DNA from: Adiantum capillus-veneris
Taxonomy: Eukaryota; Streptophyta; Polypodiopsida; Polypodiales; Pteridaceae
Reading direction: 5' to 3'
Length of the DNA stretch: 64,000 nucleotides
NCBI GenBank assembly: GCA_014529385.2
Contig: CM043948.1
Coordinates: 84,040,260-84,104,259 of the forward strand
This document shows, one piece after another, positions 1 through 11,634 of this stretch. The notes beneath the pieces are model-generated. The model made no database searches, was not told the DNA's origin, and saw only the letters and a list, made by a program, of their open reading frames with translations. Within the stretch, counting starts at the first letter, position 1. Each line of letters starts with the position of its first letter. A program made the translations under genes and the position numbers.

Positions 1-632
1 AAATTGAGAGTGGAGAGGACGAAAACGTCAAAATCAAGGAAAACATGGATGTTCCCTCTCACTATAGGAAATTCACAATAGAGGATAGAAAGGTGATATT
101 AACCCCACCTATTCGAGAGAGGAAGGAGAACGAATCTTATGACGGACCGGAGGATGCAAAAAAAGTTGATTTAGCAGCTCCAGGTGAGACGCTTAGACCG
201 GTGTACATAGCCACAGATTTGTCTCCAAGCGAGGAAGAGAGACTTTTGAGTCTTCTCAGAGAGTATAGGGATGTGTTTGCATGGTCTTATAAGGACTTAA
301 AGGGAGTTGACCCATCGATATGCCAACACACAATCCCACTGAAACAAGACGCAAAGCCTAGCAGACAGAGACCATACACATATAATGATACGTTTGCTAA
401 GCGAATCAAAGGAGAGATAGATAAGCTAATGGAAGCTGAATTCATATACGAGATTGAACACACTGATTGGGTATCTCCGATTGTGGTAGTACCTAAGAAG
501 AACGGAAAACTCCGAGTGTGTGTCAACTTAAAGAAAGTGAATGCTGCAACAATCAGGGACAATTATCCCCTGCCGATAACTGATCATGTTCTAGAGCGTG
601 TATCAGGGAAAACAAGCATACTCCTTTCTTGA
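1..632 (+). pseudogene. GYP-A gag-pol fragment: linker and N-terminal reverse transcriptase
   Basis: The frame is open from the left edge, so the ATG at 45 is internal rather than a real start. It holds the protease-RT linker and the first RT blocks, including SRQRPYTYND, the VSPIVVVPKKNGKLRVCV block and NYPLPITDHVLERVSGK. Reading stops at 632 because GYP-A has one extra base near 614 compared with GYP-B (about 25716). The next RT block continues in another frame at 598-1110. In the family the RT makes element cDNA inside the virus-like particle. Identity with GYP-B is very high, with only scattered substitutions. Confidence 0.9.
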
Positions 633-1110
633 TGGTTTTTCAGGATATAACCAGCTAGCCATAGCACTGGAAGATCAACATAAAACAGCTTTTGCAACGG
701 AGTGGGGAATTTATGCTTATCGGGTTATGCCTTTTGGTCTAACCAATGCTCCCGCAACCTTCCAGAGGCTGATGACGCATGCTTTCAAAGAATACTTAAG
801 GCTGTTTCTCGAAATATACATGGATGACTTATGTGTACATTCTCTACTGAGAGATGAGCATCTAGAACACCTAAGAAAAGTATTTGAGAAATGTAGGACA
901 TATCGCATTTGTCTCAATCCTGAGAAATGTGTGTTTATGGTCCGACAGGGCAGAATTCTGGGACATATTGTCTCACAAAACGGAATATCCACGGATTTAG
1001 AGAAGATAAAAGTTATAGTGGATATGCCTAGACCAACCAATGCGAAACAAGTACAGAGCTTTATGGGACATTTGGATATTATAGACGATTCATTTACATG
1101 TACGCTATAA
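598..1110 (+). pseudogene. GYP-A gag-pol fragment: reverse transcriptase palm with YMDD
   Basis: This continues the RT after the frameshift near 614: FLDGFSGYNQL, then TAFATEWGIYAYRVMPFGLT, the catalytic YMDD at 817-828, and the thumb region ending QSFMGH. The frame is lost again near 1070, where GYP-A is one base shorter than GYP-B (about 26173). The YMDD aspartates are intact. The first residues of the open frame come from the wrong frame upstream of the indel and are not native. Confidence 0.88.
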
Positions 1111-3194
1111 TAGGCCAACCACTTTACAGGCTAATAGTGAACTTTGAATGGACAGAGGAGTGTGAGGAATCATTCAAGAAATTGAAAGAGGCACTCATTA
1201 CTGCTCCAGTCTTGAAATCACCAGATTGGGAGAAGATATTCCATGTGCACATAGATGCTTCGGCATATGCAATAGGATGCATTCTGGCTCAGCCAGAAGA
1301 AGGAAACATGGATTTTCCTATCTGTTACGCCAGTCGACAGCTCAACCATGCAGAGAAGAATTACACCACAACAGAGCGAGAGGGATTAGGAATGATATAT
1401 GCTGTGAAGAAATTTCGGCATTATCTTCTAGCCAACAAGTTTGTGTTTTTTACGGATCACCAAGCCTTGCTCTACCTAGTGAATAAACCATGCAATACCG
1501 GGAGAATAGTGAGATGGTTCATTATCTTACTGGAATTCGACTTCACGGTAGTAGTAAAGAAAGGAAAAACACATCTTAGAGCTGATCATCTTTCGCGATT
1601 GACGAATGGAGAAGACCCTATAGGAGTAGATGACGACATGCCAGACGCGTACTTGTTCAACATAGAAATGATACCTAAGTGGTCTCAAAATGTCGTTAAC
1701 CTATTAACCTATGGAGGAGAGTTCGATAGAAGAGAATACAACCTGAAACATATTGCTATTCAGCAATCCAAGAATCTTCAATTGATTGCAGGAAGGTTGT
1801 ATCAATTGGGAAATGATCATGTTTTACGACTATGCATCAATCCTGAGGAATATAGTATATATCTGCGCGAAGCACATGTTCAGGAATGTGCATTTCATTG
1901 TTCAAGAAGGAACACATATAGGAATTTGTTACAATTGGGAGTCTATTGGCCAGGAATGAAAGAAAGCGTACATGAATATGTCACTGTATGTATTGTATGT
2001 TCATCAAAACCGCCAGCAGAGTATTCGACATTATATCAGATAATGATCGCTCCAGAATGGAGTCAGTATATTGTTGAATATCTCACAAATAGAACTTTCC
2101 CAGAAGGAACGTCAAAAGCTCGTCAGAAATCTGTAGAGACAGAAGCTAGAGATTACGCTTTAATAGGAGATCAACTCTATAAGAGAGGTAAAGACAACCA
2201 GCTTAGGATTTGCGCATCAGAGTCTGAGTATGTGATAATCCTGGAGCAAGCTCATGGAGGAGTAGGTGGAGGCCATTTCTCAGGTGATAAGACAGCAAAA
2301 CTTGTCTTAGCCGCAGGAATATGGTGGCCAACATTACATATGGACGCTGAGGAATACGTTAAACGGTGTGATGACTGTCAGCGGACCAAAGTACCACTTA
2401 AAAGAGATGATATGCCGCTTAGACCAATGATGGGGGCAAGAGCTTTTGCAAAATGGGGGATTGATTATGTCGGACCCATTTCACCTCCTGCATATAAGAC
2501 TCATGCACAATACATCATTGTGGCTACAGACTATCTAACAAAGTGGGTCGAAGCAAAGGCAACTCAAAAAGCAGATGCCAGGACCACGGCACAATTTCTA
2601 TATGAATACGTCTTTGTACGATATGGATTGCCAATAGAAATTGTGAGTGATCGAGGCACACATTTCATAAATGAAGTGATAGAGATCCTTCTAGATGAAT
2701 TCATGGTAATCCATAGGAAATCAGCCCCGTATCATCCACAAGCAAACGGACAAGCTGAAGCAACAAACAAAACCATATGCACGGTCCTTACGAAGATTGT
2801 ATCTGAGTCGAGAACTGACTGGGACCAGAAGTTGCATTCAACATTATGGGCATATAGGGTAGCATATAAAACATCAATAGGAACGACCCCATATAACATG
2901 GTTTTTGGGCTAAATGCTATCTTGCCAATAGAATTCTTGATTTCAACCTTAAGGGTGGCTAAGGATCTAGAGTGGACAGGGCACGAGCTCTCTGATAGAA
3001 TAGATGACCTGGAAAAGCTAGATGAGCTTCGCCTAAAAGCAGTAGCTTCCATCTACGCTCAAAAAAGGCGACAAAAGGAATTTTTTGATAAGCATGTGCG
3101 GACTAAAGAGTTTAAGGTTGGGGACTATGTCCTAGTTTACACTCTGAAACAGCATGCTAAAAGCTTAAAAAGCGAGGGATGGGACCTCTGGTGA
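1098..3194 (+). pseudogene. GYP-A gag-pol fragment: RNase H, two H2C2 zinc modules, integrase core
   Basis: A 698-codon open frame. RNase H starts near residue 15 and shows DASAYAIG at about 52 and TDHQALLYL at about 120. Two related modules follow. One starts near residue 191 (MIPKWSQ) and one near 317 (IAPEWSQ), and each ends in HX6HX30CX2C. The integrase core shows WGIDYVGP at about 453, SDRGTHF at about 517 and YHPQANGQAEA at about 545, giving D..DX35E. This copy keeps the integrase frame that GYP-B loses at about 27867. Reading ends at 3194 after a one-base loss near 3163 within the C-terminal basic region. Integrase joins element cDNA to host DNA in the nucleus. Confidence 0.9.
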
Positions 3195-3367
3195 TTAAAG
3201 ATCTATCACCAAGTGGAGCCGTCAAGCTTGCTACATTAGACGGAGAAGAAATGCCCAATTGGATTAGTGGATGCAGAGTGAAAAAGTATCTTTTGCCGCT
3301 AACCCAAGACATGCTTCTCAAAATACATCAAGAAAAGCTGCGTGTCCAAAAAAGAAAAAGATTGTAG
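3179..3367 (+). pseudogene. GYP-A integrase C-terminal tail
   Basis: A short continuation of the integrase C-terminus (GPLVIKDLSPSGAVKLATLD, then NWISGCRVKKYL). It is offset from the preceding frame by the indel near 3163 and closed by another near 3346, where GYP-A is one base shorter than GYP-B in an A-rich run. The small conserved domain with GAVKLATLDG and W-I-SG-RVKKY is typical of the end of plant gypsy integrases. Confidence 0.8.
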
Positions 3368-4161
3368 AGGAAGCGCAAGCCGAGGCGAAGGAAAGAATGG
3401 AGAAAAGAAGACTACTGCGTCAGAAACAGCGCAATGAAGGAGCAATACGAATAAACGCAGTTAGTATAACAGAAATGGGGAATGACAAAGAAGAACCCAT
3501 CATTGAATGCAAAGTAGGGACCAACCAAATCAAAGCCAGAGCACTATTGGATTCAGGAGCTCAAGCTAACCTACTTTCACTCAGTTTGTATAGACAATTG
3601 ACAAATGACACTAAACTACAAACTGCCAAGCAAGAGTTAAAGAGTTACTCTGAGAATTCAATCAAAACTGTCGGATGCACAGTTTTACATATACAGATTA
3701 ACCAATATGTGTATCCTCATATGTTTTACGTGGTTGAAGACCAAGCTACACAACATCCATTATTGCTAGGACAACCATGGCAGAAGCAATACAATGCAAT
3801 GATTGACTGGAGTTCTAAATCAGTGCTTATCAAATACGAAGGTGAAAGTCAATCAGTTAAGTTCACCAAAGGAGCAGAGCCAACTCCAAAGGAAGAATCC
3901 ACGGACAAGGGCAAACAACAAACAGAGAAAAAGAAGAAGCAATGGCAACCAAAAGTTTCTATACAACCGGATTACTCTTCGACGAGGAATTCTCAACAGT
4001 GGATAAGGAAGACAAGCAATAATATAACAGCTCAACCTTGGAAAAAAACGGAGTCAAAGTTGGTATGGAGACCAAAAAAGGCTGTGCCAGAGAACAAAAG
4101 GTGGAAAACAGAGTCTTCAATACCAGACAACAGAGTGATCCCCGACAATCAAGGACAGTGA
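3271..4161 (+). pseudogene. GYP-A second retropepsin-like domain after integrase
   Basis: The native frame resumes near 3365 (VEEAQAEAKERMEKRR, a basic linker). A retropepsin-like module follows: ECKVGTNQIKARALL, the catalytic-type triad in LLDSGAQANLL, and a C-terminal LLLGQPW block about 73 residues later. This resembles the element's normal protease, where DSGAG to ILGRPF is 74 residues, but it lies after the integrase. The first residues of the open frame, before 3365, are out of frame. A basic K/Q/W-rich stretch follows until a one-base loss near 4098 closes the frame. Proteolytic activity is inferred from the motif only. Confidence 0.8.
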
Positions 4162-4577
4162 AACAGATCTGGATTCCAAAGAAGTTCATGACGGCACAAA
4201 GCTACAGCAAGCAAATTTGGATCCCAAAGATTTGTAAACAGGAACTCCCTTCAATACAATCAACGGAAACTCCTAGGTATTTCAAGGCGAGGAAATCAAC
4301 ACACAGAACAAAGCAGGTTTGGGTCGCAAAGAGTTTGTGGCAAGCACAAGCAAAGCGGAAGCAGATTTGGATTGTGAAAAAAGACAACAAGGTAATGAAG
4401 AATCCATCTACTGATTCTACTACCGAAGTGCCAAAACCAACCCAAAACCCGACCACCAATCCTTCAATCAAACAAAGAGCAGCTTTATTGGAAAGAATGT
4501 TGTATCGTCGCTCTACAATTGCATTGGGAACTTATGACCAAAACAACTACAATGCTTCACCCACAGACACTTCATAG
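4038..4577 (+). pseudogene. GYP-A polyprotein C-terminal tail with repeated KQIWIPK motifs
   Basis: This continues the polyprotein after the indel near 4098. Motifs recur: KQIWIPKKF, KQIWIPKIC, KQVWVAKSL and KQIWIVKK, roughly one per 15-35 residues, and the frame closes with ASPTDTS and a stop at 4575-4577. The segment is lysine, glutamine and tryptophan rich with no other recognisable domain. The same tail and stop occur in GYP-B at 29677-29679, which supports it as a real coding end. Function is unknown; a basic W-x-P-K tail could bind nucleic acid or partner proteins, but that is a guess. Confidence 0.65.
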
Positions 4578-7389
4578 TCGTCCGGGAGGACTCAGACTAG
4601 GAGGGGGGGAGGTATACAGGAGCTACAAAGCAGCTACAAGCGGAAAAAACAAAGAAAAACAAAAATTATATTACAAGGGCAGTGTCTTACATGATTTTGC
4701 AATTTTTTATGTTTGATTGCGGATATTGATAATATTTATGCCCTTATATACCTTGTTTTGCAACAAGAAGAGATCAAATGATGAATTTGGGTCTCTAGAT
4801 GTGTAAATATCACTAAATAAGAGTGTTTTTGGAGCTAAAAAGTGGAAAAAAGTGGTAATCCAAGTCCAGAAATCACAAAGAAGTGTATATTCATATACAC
4901 AGGGTTACCAGCTATTTATCGTGTATGTTTGGAATTTTTTGGCTTCAATTTGCTATTTTCCTTTATTTTTTATGATTTTCTTAATAAAAGTAAAAGAAAA
5001 ATAAAAAACAGGTGAAATGAGATCGGAAAAAAGAAAAGAATAGACGGTGATGATCCTAATGACAAGGGCAACCCATGGTAAAAATGGGGTACAATTCTGA
5101 AAAAGTTGCGGAAAGCCCGAAATGACAGAATTTTGGCAAAGTGGACAAATTTCTCAGAAACAGGTCAAACGGAGTCCAAATTGAGAAATTTCAAATCCTA
5201 AAGTGCATTTCACGACGAGATAGGAGCACATGTCAAATTTGGTAACAAGTGATCCGGGAAGCCCGAAGTTAAGTATTTTTCACTTCACTATCAAGCTCAT
5301 TTCCACTATTACCTTCTTGGAGAGAGCAAAGAGCACACAGGAGCATCCGACCTTCTACCGCCTTCTACGACTGCTACGAGAGCTCAGAGGACACCAGACA
5401 TGAGAGGTAGACTCGTTGCCATAAGCTTTTGATGCTTATCGTTAACTTTTGTCGCGAAAACTGACCAAAACCAAGAAACAAGAGCAGACGGGGAATGGGG
5501 AAGAACGCTAGGTAGGGGCACAACCGCCTAACCAAACCTTGCAAGAACTTAGAGGTGGGTTACCCTAACATAGAAGATGAGTTTCTAGCACTCAAAGCTC
5601 GAGAAAGAACGACTGGAAAAACCCTAGGTCAACAGAGCCTGCAAGAGGCAAACAGAAAAAAGTTGTCGGAACGACACAAAACTTCTCAGGAAGCTTAACA
5701 ACATCGAGGGCAATGCAACCATGGAGTATCTCCAGGTTTGGATCACCAAAAGTAGGTCGGAACAACCGATTCGGCTGCGGACACACAAAGCGTCATTTTG
5801 GCATAACGGCTAAAATTGACGACCAAATGACATGAAACTTCACAAGCAGCTTCAAATATACATGGATGACTTATGTTTGCAAGCAAAACCCAAAAGAAAG
5901 CTGATTCACTTACCGATGGTGAAAAAGACGCTTTCGGGCAACCAAATGGAGAAAGATGGAGAACGGGGAGCCAAAGTCAAGTCAACCAACTGGGTGGCTT
6001 CACAACATATCCAATGAGCTGGAAATGCAACTCTCAAGAAGAAAAGTTGAAGAAATTCAACTCCAAGGCAAAAAGACGACTTCGGAGACTGAAATGCCTA
6101 TAAGGGGGCTTTTTAGCTAAACTGATGACTTTTTAAGTTGAAAACTAGTTAGCAGGGCTTAGGGCACTAGCACAAAGCATTCTTTGCACAAAAAGACCAA
6201 CATTTCAAGAAAAGACATCATACGCGTATGATGTCTCACAGCATGATTTTCACATCCATTTCAACATTTGAGTGCATAGCCTCATTCCACATGTTAATCA
6301 CATCCTATGAACCAAGTATCATGAGAATTGGAGTTAGAAAACCCAAGGAAAACCAAAAAGACGCAAAGTAGGCCATAAAATTGATTTTTGGTCCTAATTT
6401 TGTCAAAATAACTCCAAACTCATTGAAACTTTGTAGGATTGTTGATTAACACATCTACAAGCTATCTGGAACCAAAAAGCACCATTTTGACACAAAAGAC
6501 ATCATACGCGTATGATGTCTATTTGCACTTACAGAGCCAAAAATGCTCATTTGTCATCATACATCCATTATATATATCTAATACATGCTACATATGAAGT
6601 TTGGAACCATTTGGTCAAGTGGATCACCCCATTAGCCCAATTAAGAGAAAATCCTTCATACAAAGCCTATTTTTGTCCCAAATCCAACATATTCAAGTCC
6701 AAACCAAGATTTGAGTATAAACAGTCCTTCACTAGCACATGGAGAGTCCACAGAACCAATCCCATGAAAAATTGATGAAAAAGACATCATACGCGTATGA
6801 TGTCTCCAGAGCCATTTTTAGTCCAAATTCTATCCAAACTTGATAAATCCACTGAATAAGCCTATCTAAAGCCAAAACCAAGCTTATAGAGAAAATTGGT
6901 CCAAAAATGCACTAAAAGACATCATACGCGTATGATGTCTCACTATGTGATTTTGGCACCTCAGGGCTTCAACCACCAAACAGAAGTGTTCTACATGCCA
7001 TTTGAAGGTAATCCACCAAGTTTTACCCAATTTGGATCATAAAATCCAATTCCCTTTCAAAATTTTGCCAAGAGCCTGAACTGGACTAAACTGGCCAAAA
7101 CTTGACCAAATGGGATCCAAACTCAAATCCAAGCATATGATACTCATGTATACACTATCAGCTACAAGCACAACCAATATGAAGTCATTCTGACACAAAA
7201 GACATCATACGCGTATGATGTCTCAAGCATGTTTTTGAGCCCAGTTTGCATATTTTTTCACCTACATTGCATCCTTAGGCCCTGAATAGCTCATGTTTCA
7301 ATTTTCAAGTCATTTGAATAGTTAAAAGCTTCATTTCGGCTTTCAGTACTAAAAAGACGCTAACTTCTGAAATTGGAGTTACAGGATCC
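4578..7389 (+). other. GYP-A non-coding spacer between gag-pol and the coiled-coil ORF
   Basis: About 2.8 kb without a convincing ORF, closely matching GYP-B 29680-32499. Short frames here (for example 5832-6103) are not kept identically in both copies and lack supporting motifs. The 5' part is A-rich. A 23-base exact copy of the RT YMDD coding sequence sits at 5854-5876. The 3' half holds five 24-bp palindromes at 6213-7223. A leader for a subgenomic or spliced transcript of the downstream ORF is possible, but I see no decisive splice or promoter signal. Confidence 0.7.
6213..7223. repeat. Array of five perfect 24-bp palindromes (GYP-A spacer)
   Basis: Perfect palindromes occur at 6213-6236, 6497-6520, 6782-6805, 6917-6940 and 7200-7223. 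Each is the half AGACATCATACG joined directly to its reverse complement, so the centre is ACGCGT. Start-to-start steps are 284, 285, 135 and 283 bp. The DNA between them is only weakly similar, so the palindromes are the conserved part. Each is usually preceded by a short A run. Confidence 0.95.
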
Positions 7390-10300
7390 ATGGATTCCGC
7401 TAAGTCATCGGCAACTAAGAGAAAAAGACCAACCATCAAGGATGCTCTTGCAGAAGCAGAACCTTTTGATATTCCAACAGAAACCCTCAAGCCAACCAAG
7501 ACTTGGGTGGAGGAAGCAGTACTAGAAAAAGAGGGAATAAAGATCTACCAGGGGACTTTCAGAGATCCTCAAGGGCAATCGGTCGATGTACCTATGATCC
7601 CACGAGAATTAGTGGATTATAGCAGATCAGAGAACATCAGCAGATACCTGGAAAAGGCTGACTTACACAGGTTCTTCACCTCGAGACCATCAGGTGTAGA
7701 CACAAGAAGAGTGTATGAGTTGGCAACATCCATTCAGAAGGATGGGAAAGCCACTTTGACAGCCATGGATGGAGAAACAGTTGAAGTACAGATCACTCCA
7801 CAGCTCATTGCAGATGCATTGAAGCTGCACAACAAAGGGAGTTCTGTCAGAGAAAGAAGAGAGGCCATAGAGGTCTATGGATCAAAGAAACAAAATACAA
7901 CCTACGGAGATATGGCAGATCAACGAGCGGCAACCCTTTGCCGGTTATACAACCAGTTTTTCCATGTGTGCAGTAAAAGACCGCAGAAGTATACTACACC
8001 ACCCCATGCCATTGCGACAACCATCACATGGGCACTGAAGAGCAACATGCCAAAAGAGGTGAATTATGCTCAATACATCCACGAGCAAGTAATCGCCATG
8101 CACAACCAGAAGCCAAAGTACATAGGAGGAGGAGAAATCCTAACAAGAATAGCTTATGAAGCTATTGGAGCTAGGGATCAAGGGCCACAGATTCCCTCCC
8201 AGAATGAGTGGCTTAGAGAAGCCGATGAGGAGGAAGAACAGCAAGAAGTATCCAAGAGGGCGTCCACAAGAGCACGCCGAAAACTAGAAATAGTTTCAGA
8301 ACCTGAGGAGGCCGTGGACGAGCCGCTCAAGAAGAAAGTGAAGAAGAAGGCCGATCCCAAGCAAACCAAAAGTCAAAAAGCCGCAAGAATGGAAAGGCTG
8401 GTGGAGCAGTTTAGAGCGGAAAGAGCTCTAAAGGGGGACTTTGAAGAAATGTGGGTGCCAGACCCCAGTAAAGTTGGAACCAGCTCAGCCAGGCCACATG
8501 TTGATCAATATGATCAATATATTAGAGCTTATGAGGAGTCGGAGGCCATACTGGAGCAACAACCTGTCGAACCTTATACCGAAGAGGAAGTACAGCTTTT
8601 AAAAGCTGAGCTGCAAAAGGACGACAAGGGGAAGAAGAAAGTGGATGAGTCTACTGAACCTCAAGAGAAAGCCGAGCAAGCAAACAAAGGGAAAGCCAAG
8701 ATGACTGAGGAAAATCAGCCCTCTTTTACTGTTGTACCAAGCCCGAAGAAGATGGAAATTATTGTGGAGGAGACCACAATAGAAATAGAAATAGAAATTA
8801 TGGAAAAGCCGGAGGCCGGGACCAAGGAAAAGGAGATAGATCCAGTTCAGCAAAAGAAAGATGATTATGAGGATCTGGTAGCTATCGGATACAATGAAGA
8901 AGAGGCCCTGGAGGCAGTTTATGGGATATCCCTACAGAAACAAGATGATCGGAAAGGGACAAAGGAAAAGACAAAGGGTACAATGGAGAGTAAAGAGAAA
9001 ATGGACGAGCCGAAGCCATTGGAGGTGGTGGCAGAAAGAGCTGTCAAGTTGACAGATGAAGATGAAAAAGACATGCACATGGTGCATGAACTGCTCAGCA
9101 AGATTAAAGAAAGATCCAGAGCAAAGGAAGTAGCACTTGAGACAGCAAAACAAAAGGAAGCAGAGTTGCAGAAGAAGTTAGAGAATGCTATGACTGAATC
9201 TGAAAGTCATAAAGCATCACTCTACGACGCAGAAAACGAGAGAGACGTCTTGATACTCCAACTAGTCGAAGCTTCAAGAGAGGTGACAAGTTCACAGGAA
9301 GCAAAGGAGCGAATAGAAGATGAGCTGGAGGCAGCCAAGGATGAGCTCATTGAGCTGAGGGAAAGAGTCGAACTTCAAGAAAGGACAATCACGAGACTCA
9401 GGACCACCCCTAGAGCTAGCAGAGCAGGAACAGAACAAGAGGGAGCCCTCGTACCAGCTCTGGAAGATCAGGTCAGAAGTCTGCAAAGAGAGCTGAGGTT
9501 AGAGCAAGTGCAAAGATTGCACATGGCGGAGGGATCATTGGCTGCAGAGGAGAGGCTCACATCAGAAAACCAAACACTAAGGACAGAAAATGAGGCCCTT
9601 CGCAAACAGCTCCAAGACCTCCAAGAGCAACAAAGAAGAGAAACAGAGCCACCACAAGAAGAAGCAGGGGGAGCAGCCATAGAGCTACCAGAAACTGGAG
9701 AGGCAACCACAATTGAAGATCCAGCCCCAGTTCAAGAGGTGGCCTCAACTTCAGGAATCTCTGAAGAAGAAGAACAAAGGCTCCATGACCAAATAGAAAA
9801 GTCAACAGAGGAGAGTGCCAAGGCGGAAATGGAATGGGAGAGGAGACTCCTAATCTCCATTAGACTTCAGGGATTAGACACAAAAGTGCTCCATGAAGAG
9901 TGGATGCAACCCAGCCTGCCTTTCCCTTTGATGAAGTTTGAAGTGATAAAAACAAAAAAGAGAATAGAGGAGGAGCAGTATGTCGCTCTTTACGAAGGCG
10001 ACATCACAAAAGAGGGACAATCAAAGAAGATTGTAGATTCGCAGCCTAGATGGAGGAAAGGTTGGCTGAACAAATACCCAGCCTACCTCATCTACTTGGT
10101 AGAGGCACCAAAGGAGATTCGGGAGGATGCAACCTTCTGCCCGTGCCAAGAGTCAGAAGCTGGAAAGAGCATGGCAGGATTGCAGAAAAGAAGCCAAATT
10201 GGCTTAATTACCCAAGGATGCCAGGACCAAAGGCAGGGAGAGAATAGGTAAAGCCTACATGGTGAAAACCCTAACGGGCACCATCAAGCTCTTTACTGGC

Positions 10301-10645
10301 TCTCCTGACCTTTCATGTCAGATGCTCAAGAAAATTTGCAGGACTCTCTTAGCTTGCATTGAAGTGTTCGCGCCAGATAAAGCCACGACCTCGAGTCTAC
10401 TATCGACGGCCGACACAGTGACTGATATGATGTATGATCTTTCATTGCAGCCTTCTCCAAAAGTGTTGCACCTCCTATACCAGAGGATTATGTTTTTGCC
10501 TAGCTTCCACATGCAAACATTCGAAGAAGCTTTCTACACCGGCTTTTTCACCCATGAAAGCAAAATATTCGGCCCAACCTTGACCATCGGCAACCTGCGA
10601 TACGAATCACATTTGCAGATGCTCAAGACGACAGGACTTTATTGA
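7390..10645 (+). pseudogene. GYP-A accessory ORF: coiled-coil protein, 3' end frameshifted
   Basis: ATG at 7390; the open frame runs to 10251 (953 codons). It then continues in another frame at 10259-10645 because GYP-A lacks one base near 10143 and another near 10236 relative to GYP-B. Residues 1-270 form a mixed region (WVEEAVLEKEGIKIYQG; VEVQITPQLIADALKL) that loosely recalls N-terminal parts of extra ORFs in other plant gypsy elements. Residues 270-540 are charged and low in complexity. Residues about 555-755 are heptad-like coiled coil (ELEAAKDELIELRERVELQE; LRTENEALRKQLQDLQEQQ). No signal peptide, membrane helix or enzyme motif is visible, so I do not call it env. It lies just upstream of the polypurine tract. 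Function unknown. Confidence 0.75.
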
Positions 10646-10680
10646 CCAAGCATAAAGGTCATTTCAGGGACGACATGAAC

Positions 10681-10694
10681 ACGGAGGGGGGGAG
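10681..10694 (+). other. GYP-A polypurine tract
   Basis: The purine run ACGGAGGGGGGGAG lies immediately before the 3' LTR. In this family it primes plus-strand DNA synthesis. The same tract precedes the GYP-B 3' LTR. Confidence 0.85.
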
Positions 10695-11634
10695 TGTTGA
10701 GCCAGCAGAGGATCACACCCGCATTTTTGCTCACACCCATCATTTTGTAACCATTGATTGTAATAAATGTCTTTCCGACATTAATTTTGATTTGAGCCAT
10801 TCACTAAGTAACGGGACTCAATTGAGTTTCCAGTCTGTAATCCCGACGTAATTTCACCTGCTGATGTAAATAATTAGAGATGTTCTCACCTCCAAGGCTG
10901 AGGTATATAAGCCAAAGTTTTGTAACCTAAGGGAGATTCAATTATTAATCAAAGGGAGTTTTTGAGCGCCGTGACTGTGTCTGAGAGAGAGAGAGAGAGA
11001 GAGAGAGTCTTATCTCCTTGCTACGCGAGCTACGGGGCTGCCATTGGAGAAGCGACACCGCCATTGTGTTAGCAACGGTGAGAGCTACGCACAGATACCA
11101 AGAGTGCGCGCTATCGGCTTCTACGTGTGGTAAGTTCCTACGAGCTTCGGTGTGAGTTTTCTTCCAACTCGTATGTCGGAATAGAGTGTGCAGCATATCT
11201 ATAGAACCACAACGAGTAGAGCTACACATTAGTACCATCGGGGTCAAGTTTCGGTCACCTGTAATTTTTCGGCCTGTCTTCATACGCGTTTACCGCACGG
11301 AGGGGTTATAGGTTGATTTTGCAGTTCAAGTCTTTAGGGTGTTGTTCTTACCTAGTGTATAGACTTCCCCTTGAGTTTGAGATCGATTCGATGATTCTAG
11401 ATCTTGTTTCGTATAGCATTCGTTCGTAGTACGGATTTCAGTCACTTGCGTGTTTTAGAACTTAGATTTGATTTCCTTAGTAGTGATTGTCATTAGAAGG
11501 TCGAGTAGGTGATGTGACACCCACCTAGTTGTTTCCATGCGCCTGCGGGTCAAGCTCCGTCCTCGTCTGACAAATTCTGTTGTTGGTTGAGTTCTCGCTA
11601 TTTAGCTTCCGCTAGCGGCGTAACCGCCTTAACA
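10695..11634 (+). repeat. GYP-A 3' LTR
   Basis: A 940-bp LTR starting TGTTGAGCC and ending CCTTAACA, matched to both GYP-B LTRs. It contains a TATATAA-type box about 205 bp in, a short (GA)n run at 10983-11007, and TCATACGCGT at 11280-11289, which matches half of the internal palindrome. It differs from the GYP-B LTRs at noticeably more sites than those differ from each other, so it is a separate insertion. The next five bases are GTGTG; the left flank is outside the window, so the target duplication cannot be checked. Confidence 0.92.

Larger units (their letters stand above)
1..11634 (+). mobile_element. GYP-A: Ty3/gypsy LTR retrotransposon, 5' part outside the window
   Basis: This is the 3' part of a large gypsy element, collinear with GYP-B at 25102-36276. 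It holds the end of gag-pol (reverse transcriptase onward), a palindrome-bearing spacer, the coiled-coil ORF, a polypurine tract and the 3' LTR. The 5' LTR, leader and gag, about 7.4 kb by comparison with GYP-B, would lie left of the window. The segment is about 460 bp longer than the same part of GYP-B, mainly because GYP-B lost about 479 bp from the coiled-coil ORF. Several one-base indels break its frames. The order RT, RNase H, integrase places it in Ty3/gypsy; the lineage within gypsy is not resolved. Confidence 0.93.

Noticed and set aside
6213-7223. Regularly spaced palindromic repeats as a CRISPR array
   Set aside because: Spacing is about 260 bp between repeats, there are no cas genes, and the repeats lie inside a plant retrotransposon.
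7390-10645. Accessory ORF as an envelope gene
   Set aside because: Position fits, but there is no signal peptide, membrane helix or cleavage-like site; coiled coil alone does not support env.
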